DNA from: Streptomyces omiyaensis
Lineage (GTDB): Bacteria; Actinomycetota; Actinomycetes; Streptomycetales; Streptomycetaceae
NCBI RefSeq assembly: GCF_014650895.1
Contig: NZ_BMVV01000003.1
Coordinates: 124,001-188,000 of the forward strand
DNA length: 64,000 bases
Direction: 5' to 3'
Shown here: positions 25,527-32,904 of the stretch, in pieces
Layout of the letters: each line of letters opens with the position of its first letter
Position numbering within the stretch: position 1 is the first letter of the stretch
Notes under the pieces: model-generated
Told to the model about the DNA's origin: nothing
Database searches by the model: none
What the model saw: the letters and a program-made list of their open reading frames with translations, nothing else
Translations under genes and position numbers: made by a program

Positions 25527-26220
25527 GTGGGTGTGCCGGTGGTACGCACGGGTGGTGCGTGCCTTGGGCGCAGGAGTCCCCTGCCGCTGAGCCCTCTGCC
25601 GCGCTTCCACCGCCTTCCCGCCGAGCGCCGGCACGCGATCCTGGGCGCCGCCCGCGCGCACTTCGCCGCCGACGGGCCCGGGACCGCCTCGTACCACCGG
25701 ATCATCGAGGCCTCCGGCATCCGGAAGACCGCCGCCCATCCGTACGTCGACGGGCGCGGCGACCTCCTCGCCGCCGTCCTCGCCGACGTGCTCGAACGCC
25801 TCCCGGCCGCCCTCGGCCCGTGGACGCCGGCCGCGGACCCCGCGGGCCTCCGGGCCCGCCCGGAGGCCGGCACGGGCGCGCTGGGCGCCCCTCTGCGGGA
25901 CCACCCCGACGGCCTCGCCCTCGCCGCCCGCGCGGTGCGGGGGACCGAGGGGGCGCGGGGCGCCTGGACCGGCTGGTTCGACGCGCTCGTCGCGGACGGG
26001 CAGTGCCTCGGCGTCATTTGCGCCGGCATCGACCGGGAGCCCCTGGCGGGGCCACCGAGGCCGCCCTGCGCGTCGCCGGCGTCCGGGCCCTCGGCCGGGC
26101 CTCCGAGGTCCCGGACGGCCCCGACACGGGCCAGGTGCGGCGGCTCCTCGCCGGGCTGTGGGGAGGCGGGCGGGCGGGAGCGGCGACGGCACGGGGCCGG
26201 GGTGCGCGGGCCTCCACGTC
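25527..26220 (+). pseudogene. TetR-family regulator with an apparent frameshift
   Basis: The N-terminal part reads clearly as a TetR DNA-binding domain: RHAILGAARAHFAADGPGTASYHRIIEASG, then a short linker and YVDGRGDLLAAVLADVLERL. The frame stays protein-like to about 26040 (GICAGIDREPL). Homology-like sequence then continues in the +2 frame (ATEAALRVAGVRALGRASEV and RRLLAGLWGGG). This fits one missing base near 26035-26045 in a run of G/C. The start is uncertain (GTG codons at 25527-25539) and the end approximate. It may be a real pseudogene or a sequencing error. Confidence 0.55.
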
Positions 26221-26830
26221 GACCGGCGGACACCGCCGACGCCCCCCGGCCTCCTCGGCCGGCTCGAACGCCTCACGGGCCCGGCAAGACCCGCGGCGAG
26301 TCCGCCGTGGAGGCGGCCGGCGTCGGGGCGCGCGCGGCCCTCCTCGCCGCCGGGACGCGGTCCGGGGCGACCCGAGGGGCCGGCCGGGACCCCCGCTCGC
26401 CGTCACCGCCCTGATCGCCCCCGACCTCCTCGGCGGCATCCTCACCACCGCCACGAACGCGGCCGAGCGCTGCTGCCACCGCCCCCGGCCCGGCGCCCGG
26501 CGCGCCCGCCTGCTCCTCGCCGCCGCCCTCCTCCCGCACCTCGCCGTCGCCGCCCTCCTCCCCGACGGCGCCGCCGGCTGGTTCCCGGGCAACGCCGGGC
26601 TCCTCCTCGCCGGCGCCCTCCTCGTCGAGTTCTCGCCCGTCCCGCTGCGCCGTCCGGTGGCGATGGGCGCCTGCACCGCCGCCGTCCTCACCGGCTTCCT
26701 CCGGCTGACCGTGTCGCCCGGCCTCGTCTGGTCCGGCCCCCCGTTCTTCCCGAAGCCCCTCGTCTGCCACCTCGTACCGGAGGCTCCGCTCGCCGGACAC
26801 CCGGCCGGGGGCGGCGGGTCCGCCCCGGCG
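26220..26830 (+). pseudogene. Decayed membrane-protein gene, frames broken
   Basis: Protein-like segments follow one another in three frames: LLGRLERL near 26250, GESAVEAAGVGARAALLAAGTR near 26300, then a longer stretch from about 26400 to 26800 with ALIAPDLLGGILTTATNAAERCC, two hydrophobic segments and PPFFPKPLVCHLV. Together they look like a small multi-pass membrane protein of a family common in Streptomyces, but no single frame is intact. The limits are approximate. Immediately preceded by the frameshifted TetR gene, suggesting a stretch of relaxed selection or poor sequence quality. Confidence 0.45.
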
Positions 26831-27176
26831 CGTCCGGGCGCAGGCGAAGGCGGCGGCCCGGTGCCCCCGTCCGGGAGTGGGGGCGGCGGCCCGGGCTCCC
26901 GACCGGGAGCGGGGGCGACCGGCGAGCGGGGCCCACGTCCTCGACGACCGGCCCGGCGCGGGGGCGTGCGCCCGGGGGCTCGCCGGCGCCTTCGTCCGGG
27001 GCCCGCCGCGGGGTGGATCGCCGGCGGGTCCGGGCGGGTCCGGATCGGGCCCCTGGGGGTCGCCGCCATGGGGCGGCCGGGCGGCGCGGGCGGCGGATGA
27101 GGGCTCCGGCCAGGGGATGTGCGTCACACCGGCGTGTGGTTCCGCGCGCTCCCCGTCGCCGCCTAGGGTCGAGGTC
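26831..27176. other. Intergenic, no gene seen
   Basis: About 350 bp of extremely GC-rich sequence (repeated GGGGGCGG and CCCGGCG runs) with no supported coding frame. The last 60 bp carry the promoter region of the dehydrogenase gene; GTGTGGTTCCGCGC precedes TAGGGT about 20 bp before its start. Confidence 0.4.
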
Positions 27177-28142
27177 ATGTTCGCTGCCTACGCCGCCCGA
27201 ATCGACCGCGACCAGCCCCTGAACGGACTCGAGTTGGGTGAACGCCCCGAGCCCGTGGAGCGCCCCGGCTGGACCACCGTCACCGTCAAGGCCGCCTCCC
27301 TCAACCACCACGACCTGTGGTCGCTGCGCGGGGTGGGACTGCCCGAGGAGAAGCTTCCGATGATCCTCGGCTGCGACGCCGCCGGGATCGACGAGGACGG
27401 CAACGAGGTCGTCCTGCACTCCGTCATCGGCCAGACCGGCCACGGCGTCGGTCCGGACGAGCCCCGTTCCATCCTCACCGAGCACTACCAGGGCACCTTC
27501 GCCGAGCGGGTCGCCGTCCCCCGCTGGAACGTGCTGCCCAAGCCGAAGGAGCTCTCCTTCGCCGAGGCCGCCTGCCTCCCCACCGCCTGGCTGACCGCCT
27601 ACCGGATGCTGTTCACCAACGCCGGTGTCCGCCCCGGCGACTCGATCCTCGTCCAGGGCGCCGGCGGCGGCGTCGCCACCGCCGCGATCGTCCTCGGCAA
27701 GGCGGCCGGCCTGCGGGTCTTCGCCACCAGCCGGGACGAGGCGAAGCGGAAGCGGGCCGTCGAGCTCGGCGCCGTCGAGGCGTACGAGCCCGGCGCGCGC
27801 CTGCCGCGGCGGGTGGACGCCGTCATCGAGACCGTCGGCGCCGCCACCTGGTCGCACTCGGTCAAGTCCCTGCGCCCCGGCGGCACGCTGGTGATCTCCG
27901 GCGCCACCAGCGGCGACCGCCCCTCACACGCCGAACTGACCCGGATCTTCTTCCTGGAGCTGAAGGTGGTCGGCTCCACCATGGGCTCGAAGGACGAGCT
28001 GGAGGACCTGCTCTCCTTCTGCGCGGCCACGGGTGTCCGCCCGGTGATCGACGAGGTGCTGCCGCTGGACCGGGCCCGCGAGGGCTTCGAGAAGATGGCC
28101 GCCGGCGACCTCTTCGGAAAGATCGTGCTGACGAACCCTTGA
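27177..28142 (+). CDS. Zinc-type/quinone-oxidoreductase-like medium-chain dehydrogenase
   Basis: 321 aa from ATG 27177. Medium-chain dehydrogenase/reductase fold: GroES-like N-domain with SLNHHDLWSLRGVG and the GCDAAGIDEDG loop, then the nucleotide-binding motif ILVQGAGGGVATAAIVLGKAAGLRVFATSRD. The catalytic zinc ligands of alcohol dehydrogenases are not evident, which favours the zinc-independent quinone-reductase branch despite common annotation as zinc-binding. NADPH as cofactor is plausible from SRDEAKRKRA. Likely monocistronic. Confidence 0.88.
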   Translation: MFAAYAARIDRDQPLNGLELGERPEPVERPGWTTVTVKAASLNHHDLWSLRGVGLPEEKLPMILGCDAAGIDEDGNEVVLHSVIGQTGHGVGPDEPRSILTEHYQGTFAERVAVPRWNVLPKPKELSFAEAACLPTAWLTAYRMLFTNAGVRPGDSILVQGAGGGVATAAIVLGKAAGLRVFATSRDEAKRKRAVELGAVEAYEPGARLPRRVDAVIETVGAATWSHSVKSLRPGGTLVISGATSGDRPSHAELTRIFFLELKVVGSTMGSKDELEDLLSFCAATGVRPVIDEVLPLDRAREGFEKMAAGDLFGKIVLTNP

Positions 28143-28220
28143 TACGGGTCGGTCGACCTGATGAGATCTCCGGCACGTGAAACGTGAACAACGCTCACTT
28201 CTTCGTGCCGGAGGTCCTCC

Positions 28221-29639
28221 GTGTCCCGCTTGTCGCGCACCACGCTCCCGGCGACCGCCGTCGCCCTCTCCCTGCTCGCCGCGCTCGCCCCCTCCGCCGG
28301 TGCCGCCGTCCGCGCGGACCGCGGCACCGGCGGGGACCGCATCCCCGCCCTCACCGACTCCCGGGGCCGCGTCCTCACGCTGCGCGGCTGGAACGTCGGG
28401 GACAAGGCGCACAGCGGTGACGCCGCCCTCTCCTCCGTCACCGAGAAGCACTTCCGGGACATGCGGGCCAAGGGCTTCAACACGGCCCGTCTGCTGGTCT
28501 TCTGGGACGACCTGGAGCCCCGCCCCGGGCAGTACAGCCACCGCTACCTCCGCACGGTCGAGCGGGTCCTGGACTGGGCGGCCGCACACGACGTCAAGGT
28601 GATCCTCGACGCCCACCAGGACGTCTTCGGTCCCGCCTTCGACCACCGGGGCATTCCCGCCTGGGCCACCAGGACCGACGGACTGCCCTTCACCCCGCAC
28701 CCCGAGGACTGGTTCTCCGAGTACTTCGAGCCCGCCGTCCAGCGCGCCTTCACCCACCTCTACGAGGACGAGGACCTGCGGCGCGCCCAGGCCCGCATGT
28801 GGCGGGTGCTCGCCGACCGCTTCGAGGACCACCCGGCCGTGCTCGGCTACGACCTGATCAACGAGCCGATGGGCGAACTGCGCGAGGGGGAGGATCTGGC
28901 GACCGCCGCCCGGCGCATCGAGCGGGAGCAGATCACGCCGATGTACAACCGGATCGCGGACGCGATCCGGTCGGTCGACCGGGACTCCTGGATCTTCGTC
29001 GAGCCGACCCCGATCGTGGGCGAGGGCGTACCGACCGGCCTCGGCCGGATCGACGACCCGAAGGTCGTCTACGCCCCGCACTTCTACAACAGCGCCATGG
29101 AGGTCGGCGGCGACTACGACCCCGCGGCCCGCTGGATCGAGAACTACGAGGCGGCGGTCACCCGCTACCCCGAGGAGTACAAGGTCCCGGTGGTCGTCGG
29201 GGAGTGGGGGCCGCTCAACAACTCCCTCCCGAACATGAACCGCTTCTACCGCGAGGCGATGGCCTCGCTCGGCCGGTACGGCTCCGGCTGGACCGGCTGG
29301 GAGTGGTGCTACGGCGGCGGCTACTGCGCCGTCGACGCCACCGGCGCCTTCCGCGCCAACAAGGAGCTGACCGCCGAGCCGTACGCGGAGGCCGTCGCCG
29401 GCCGGGTGCGCTCCGCCGCGTACGACCCGGCCGCCGGCGTCTACCGCCTGGAGTACGAGGCCGCCGGGCGCCGCGGCTCCCGCGTCACCGAACTGGCGCT
29501 GCCCTCCGGCGACTGGAAGGTCACGGCCCGAGGGGCCCTCGTGCTGCGCGACCGGGACCGCGGCAGGGCCCGCGTCCTCGCAGCGCCGGACGCCCGGGTC
29601 ACCGTCACGGTGACCCGGGCGTCCGGCGCGCGTCCCTGA
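28221..29639 (+). CDS. Secreted GH5 glycosidase, endoglycoceramidase-like
   Basis: 472 aa, GTG start with GGAGG 6 bp upstream. Signal peptide 1-28 (ALSLLAALAPSAGAA). Glycoside hydrolase family 5 barrel: LRGWNVGDKAH, FNTARLLVFWDDLEP, DAHQDVF, the acid/base in YDLINEPMGE, HFYN, and the nucleophile in VVVGEWGPLNN. The DAHQDVF and GEWGP motifs are typical of the endoglycosylceramidase/endo-beta-galactosidase branch rather than plain cellulases. A small C-terminal beta domain (about 385-472) follows. It probably cleaves glycolipid or oligosaccharide substrates outside the cell. Confidence 0.88.
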   Translation: MSRLSRTTLPATAVALSLLAALAPSAGAAVRADRGTGGDRIPALTDSRGRVLTLRGWNVGDKAHSGDAALSSVTEKHFRDMRAKGFNTARLLVFWDDLEPRPGQYSHRYLRTVERVLDWAAAHDVKVILDAHQDVFGPAFDHRGIPAWATRTDGLPFTPHPEDWFSEYFEPAVQRAFTHLYEDEDLRRAQARMWRVLADRFEDHPAVLGYDLINEPMGELREGEDLATAARRIEREQITPMYNRIADAIRSVDRDSWIFVEPTPIVGEGVPTGLGRIDDPKVVYAPHFYNSAMEVGGDYDPAARWIENYEAAVTRYPEEYKVPVVVGEWGPLNNSLPNMNRFYREAMASLGRYGSGWTGWEWCYGGGYCAVDATGAFRANKELTAEPYAEAVAGRVRSAAYDPAAGVYRLEYEAAGRRGSRVTELALPSGDWKVTARGALVLRDRDRGRARVLAAPDARVTVTVTRASGARP

Positions 29640-29657
29640 CGCGGCGGCGGGCGCCGC

Positions 29658-30575
29658 TCAGACGTCCGAACGGCGGTGCAGCAGACCGGTGATGCGGGTC
29701 GCCGCCGCGGCCAGGTGGTGGCGGGCCTCCGCGAGCTGGGCGTCCGTCACCCCGTGGTCGCGGGCCGCGTCCCGGACCTCGTCCCGGAAGCGGTCGAGGA
29801 GCCGGTCCAGATCCCGGGCCGGCTCGCCCGACCCGGTCGTCTCCCGCGCCCAGGCGGGCGCCTCGGCCGCCGGCCCCGCGGTGGTCTCCGCCCCGGAGGC
29901 GGCCGGATCGGCGCCCGCTCCGGCGCGGGCCTTGGGGTGGCCCGAGACGAGGTCGCCCAGCTGGGCGGTGATCCCGGACAGGCCCTCCCAGACGGTCTGC
30001 GGCCACTCGCCCTTGGCGAAGCGGCTCTGGACCTCGTCCTGCACCTGCTGGGCGATCCGCTGGAACTCCTTCGCCTGGAGCTTCGCCGAGCGGGCCTCCT
30101 CCTTCGCCTGCCGGGCCTGCTCCTTCCACTCCCGCCTGGCCCTGCCCAGCTCCTCCTTGGCGTCGGCGAAGGGTCCGGCGCCCGTGGTCCGCGTCCGGTT
30201 CGCCGCCGCCCGCATCTCGCTGCGCACCCGGCCCGCCGCGCCCCGCACGTCCTCGCGGATCTCGGCGGCCAGCTCCGAGACGGAGTCCCGGATCTCCCGC
30301 TCCAGGGCGTCGAGTTCGGCCTCGCGCCCCGCCAGCTCGGCGCGGCCCGCGTCGGTGAGCGAGTAGACCTTCCGGCCGCCCTCGCTGGTGTGGGTGACGA
30401 GCCCCTCGGCCTCCAGCTTGGCCAGCCGGGGGTAGACGGTGCCGGCGGAGGGGGCGTACAGCCCCTGGAAACGCTCCTCCAGGAGACGGATCACCTCGTA
30501 GCCGTGGCGGGGGGCCTCGTCGAGCAGCTTGAGCAGGTAGAGGCGGAGACGGCCGTGCGCGAAGACGGGGGACAT
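29658..30575 (-). CDS. PadR-family transcriptional regulator with long helical tail
   Basis: 305 aa. The N-terminal 85 residues are a PadR winged helix (RLYLLKLLDEAPRHGYEVIRLLEERFQG, SAGTVYPRLAKLEAEGLVT). The C-terminal 200 residues are a charged coiled-coil (KEELGRARREWKEQARQAKEEARSAKLQ) plus a helical end, much longer than usual. It starts one base after the stop of the DUF4097 gene, so both are co-transcribed from the promoter at about 31640. A PadR protein downstream of a DUF4097 protein is a recurrent actinobacterial pair, probably autoregulated. Confidence 0.9.
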   Translation of the reverse strand: MSPVFAHGRLRLYLLKLLDEAPRHGYEVIRLLEERFQGLYAPSAGTVYPRLAKLEAEGLVTHTSEGGRKVYSLTDAGRAELAGREAELDALEREIRDSVSELAAEIREDVRGAAGRVRSEMRAAANRTRTTGAGPFADAKEELGRARREWKEQARQAKEEARSAKLQAKEFQRIAQQVQDEVQSRFAKGEWPQTVWEGLSGITAQLGDLVSGHPKARAGAGADPAASGAETTAGPAAEAPAWARETTGSGEPARDLDRLLDRFRDEVRDAARDHGVTDAQLAEARHHLAAAATRITGLLHRRSDV

Positions 30576-30576
30576 G

Positions 30577-31563
30577 TCAGAGCACCTTTCCGGACGCGGG
30601 GGCGGAGGGGTCGGCGGGGCCGGTCGAGGGCCCGGTGGCGCCGGTCGTGCCGGAGCCGGCGTCCGTGCCGGAGTCCGGGGACGGGCCGGAGTCCGGGGAC
30701 GGGCCGGAGGGCCCGGTGGCGGACCCGGACTCCGGGGCCTCGGCGGGCTCGGGACGGCGGAGGAGGGCGATCGAGCCGGAGACCGTGGTCGCCTTGAGGG
30801 TGCCGCTGCCGGCGCCGAGCGTCCCGGTGATGGACTTGGTGCCCCACTCGCCGCCCACCCGCAGGTCCTCGAAGGCGTTCGACACCGCGCCGCTGGTGGT
30901 GCTCGCCTCGACCCGGGCGTCCGCCGGGTGCGGCAGCCGGACGGCGACCTCGCCGGAGACGCTGGTGAGGCGGATGTCGGCCGGCGGGGCCCCGGCCGGT
31001 GCCGGGTCCAGGTCCAGGACCATGTCCCCGCTGACCGTCTCCGCCCGTACCGCCGAGCCGGAGCCCTCGATCACCGTCACGTCACCGGTCACCGAGCCGA
31101 CCCGCAGCGCGCCGGTCACCGACTGCGCCTCCACGGCCCCCGAGACGGTCTCGGCGCGGACCGGGCCGGAGAGTCCCACGAGCGTGGTCGAGCCGGTCAC
31201 CCCGCGCACCTCGGCGCGGCCCCGCAGGCCGGAGACCACCGTGTCCGCGGAGACCGCCCCCACCTCGACCTCGGCGCCGGCCGGGACGGCGACCGAGACG
31301 ACCGCCCGCCGCCGCCGCTGGGCCCTGCCGTCGATCCACCCGAGGATGCCCTTCCAGTGCAGGTCCTCGTAGGTCACGGTCAGGGTGGAGCCCTCCTGGG
31401 TGACGATCAGGGGCGGGCCCTCGATCTCCGTGATCTCCACCCGGGCCGTGCTCTCGTCGGTGCCCACCACGTTCACCGCGCCGCCCACGACGCGGATGCG
31501 CAGCCGTGTCACGGGATCGGCGGGCGCGAGTTTCACCGGCTCGGTGACGGACCACTCGGTCAT
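30577..31563 (-). CDS. DUF4097 beta-helix-like protein
   Basis: 328 aa from ATG 31563 (GGAGGT 8 bp upstream). Residues 40-260 are short repeats of the type VSGDVxV/VTGSTTL/VSGAVEAQSVTG, the right-handed beta-helix pattern of DUF4097 (adhesin-like) proteins. The C-terminal 50 residues are Pro/Ser/Gly/Asp low complexity with the repeat PSPDSG. No signal peptide, so it appears cytoplasmic despite the adhesin label. It is the first gene of the PadR pair and likely interacts with, or is controlled by, that regulator. Confidence 0.85.
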   Translation of the reverse strand: MTEWSVTEPVKLAPADPVTRLRIRVVGGAVNVVGTDESTARVEITEIEGPPLIVTQEGSTLTVTYEDLHWKGILGWIDGRAQRRRRAVVSVAVPAGAEVEVGAVSADTVVSGLRGRAEVRGVTGSTTLVGLSGPVRAETVSGAVEAQSVTGALRVGSVTGDVTVIEGSGSAVRAETVSGDMVLDLDPAPAGAPPADIRLTSVSGEVAVRLPHPADARVEASTTSGAVSNAFEDLRVGGEWGTKSITGTLGAGSGTLKATTVSGSIALLRRPEPAEAPESGSATGPSGPSPDSGPSPDSGTDAGSGTTGATGPSTGPADPSAPASGKVL

Positions 31564-31618
31564 GGTGCTGACCTCCCGTTTCTCGAAGCTCTCGTCGAGC
31601 GGCGCCTGATGACGCAAC

Positions 31619-31666
31619 ATATCGCGACTTCGGAACTCACGATATATCGCGGTGGGGCGGAGTCAA
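31619..31666 (-). promoter_or_regulatory. Promoter and palindromic operator of the DUF4097-PadR operon
   Basis: On the minus strand TTGACT (31666-31661) lies 16 bp before TATCGT (31644-31639), a good -35/-10 pair. The -10 overlaps the perfect palindrome CGATATATCG (31640-31649), and ATATCGCG occurs twice (31619-31626, 31644-31651). This AT-rich dyad is typical of PadR binding, so repression by the operon's own PadR product is likely. Confidence 0.7.
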
Positions 31667-31737
31667 CCCTGATTCCTCCCTGACAGGGTCGGAGCGAAAA
31701 ACCCTTTACGCGGACAAACTGGCCTAGCGTAGGGCCC

Positions 31738-32553
31738 ATGAACGCGACATCCGGACCGAGCCCCGCCGGGGCGCTGCTGCTGTGCCGAGCCGACCCGTCC
31801 GCGGTCCGTCCGCCCGCCCAGCTCCTCCGGGAGCCCCTGCTCCTCGCCCCCGCCGGGGCCGGGTGGAGCGTCCTCGTACCGGAGGGGAAGCCCTGGCAGG
31901 ACGGCGGGGAGCCGGTCGAGCGGGTCGTCACCGGCTGGGCCACCGCCCTCGCCGTCTCGGCCGCCACCTGGCCCGTCCTCGCCCTCTGGTGGGACGGCGA
32001 CCGCGCCGGCACCACCCTGGCCGCCGGCTTCCGCCGCACCGTCGGCTACACCTGGCTCGCGGACGGCACCCCGGCCGGCGAGGACGAGGCCGTCCGGACC
32101 CTCGCCGACCGCCTCGCCCTCGACCCCGTCCTCGACGTGCAGGCCCTGGAGCCGCTCACCCTGCCCGACCCCGAGGCCGACGCCCGCACCCGGCTCCTCG
32201 GCCTCGTCGCCGTCCTCACCCGCACCGGCCTCGGCCTGCCCGCCGGCATCGAACCCGGCGAGACCCCCGACCGGCTCCGGGCGGCGGCCCTCGGCGCCGG
32301 CGCCGAGCAGCTCGCGTGGCCGGGGTGGCGCGACGCCGTCAGGGCCGAGCTCGACGCCGTGGAGGAGGGACCCGTCGGGCCGTACGTACGCGGTCCCCGG
32401 GCCCGCCTCCTGGGCGGCGCCCAGCTCGCCGCGGGCGTCCCCGTGCTGCTGTGGGGCATCGGCCGCCGCAGCGGCGGCTGGACGGCGGCGGGAGCCCTCC
32501 TCGTCGCCCACGGCGCCCTCGGCCTCGCCTACGACCGGCTGCGCGCGCACTGA
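31738..32553 (+). CDS. Conserved hypothetical protein with a C-terminal membrane segment
   Basis: 271 aa from ATG 31738. Residues 10-110 look like a small alpha/beta domain (GALLLCRADPSAVR, WATALAVSAATWPVLALWWDGDRAGT) common in Streptomyces genomes without assigned function. The C-terminus has one or two hydrophobic stretches (VPVLLWGIGRR and GGWTAAGALLVAHGALGLAYD), suggesting membrane association. It is divergent from the DUF4097-PadR operon; the shared 174-bp gap holds promoters for both. Confidence 0.75.
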   Translation: MNATSGPSPAGALLLCRADPSAVRPPAQLLREPLLLAPAGAGWSVLVPEGKPWQDGGEPVERVVTGWATALAVSAATWPVLALWWDGDRAGTTLAAGFRRTVGYTWLADGTPAGEDEAVRTLADRLALDPVLDVQALEPLTLPDPEADARTRLLGLVAVLTRTGLGLPAGIEPGETPDRLRAAALGAGAEQLAWPGWRDAVRAELDAVEEGPVGPYVRGPRARLLGGAQLAAGVPVLLWGIGRRSGGWTAAGALLVAHGALGLAYDRLRAH

Positions 32554-32567
32554 CCCGCGACGGGAAC

Positions 32568-32605
32568 GCCCGAGGCCCCCTCCCGCACGGGAGGGGGCCT
32601 CGGGC
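32568..32605. terminator. Bidirectional terminator hairpin
   Basis: A perfect 17-bp stem, GCCCGAGGCCCCCTCCC with its complement, around GCAC, between the convergent hypothetical gene and the DUF6104 gene. Confidence 0.88.
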
Positions 32606-32638
32606 GTCGCGGCCGGTGCCGCTCGGCGCCACTCGGCG

Positions 32639-32818
32639 CTACTCGTCTTCGTCGTCGTCGAGGCGGGCCAGCCAGGTCGCGAGGCGCTCGACCGGCACCT
32701 CGAAGTCGGGGTTGAGATCGACGAAGGTCCGCAGCTGCTCGGCGAGCCACTCGAAGGTGACCTCCTCCTCGCCGCGCCGCTTCTCCAGTTCCTCGATGCC
32801 ACGGTCGGTGAAGTACAT
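32639..32818 (-). CDS. DUF6104 family small protein
   Basis: 59 aa, MYFTDRGIEELEKRR at the start and an acidic C-terminus (RLDDDEDE). The pattern EEVTFEWLAEQLRTFVDLNPDFEVPVERLATWLARL identifies a very conserved small actinobacterial family of unknown function. Found downstream of kgd on the same strand, with a terminator hairpin between, so it may have its own promoter. Confidence 0.85.
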   Translation of the reverse strand: MYFTDRGIEELEKRRGEEEVTFEWLAEQLRTFVDLNPDFEVPVERLATWLARLDDDEDE

Positions 32819-32847
32819 GCCGTCCAGGATAGGCCCGCCCGGACACG

Positions 32848-32887
32848 CCGGAGGCCCGGCACCCCACCTGGGGTGCCGGGCCTCCGG
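32848..32887 (-). terminator. Terminator of kgd
   Basis: CCGGAGGCCCGGCACCCC and its exact complement form an 18-bp stem with ACCT loop, 17 bp after the kgd stop. No T-tract. Confidence 0.9.
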
Positions 32888-32904
32888 ACGGGGTTCCGGC
32901 GCCG

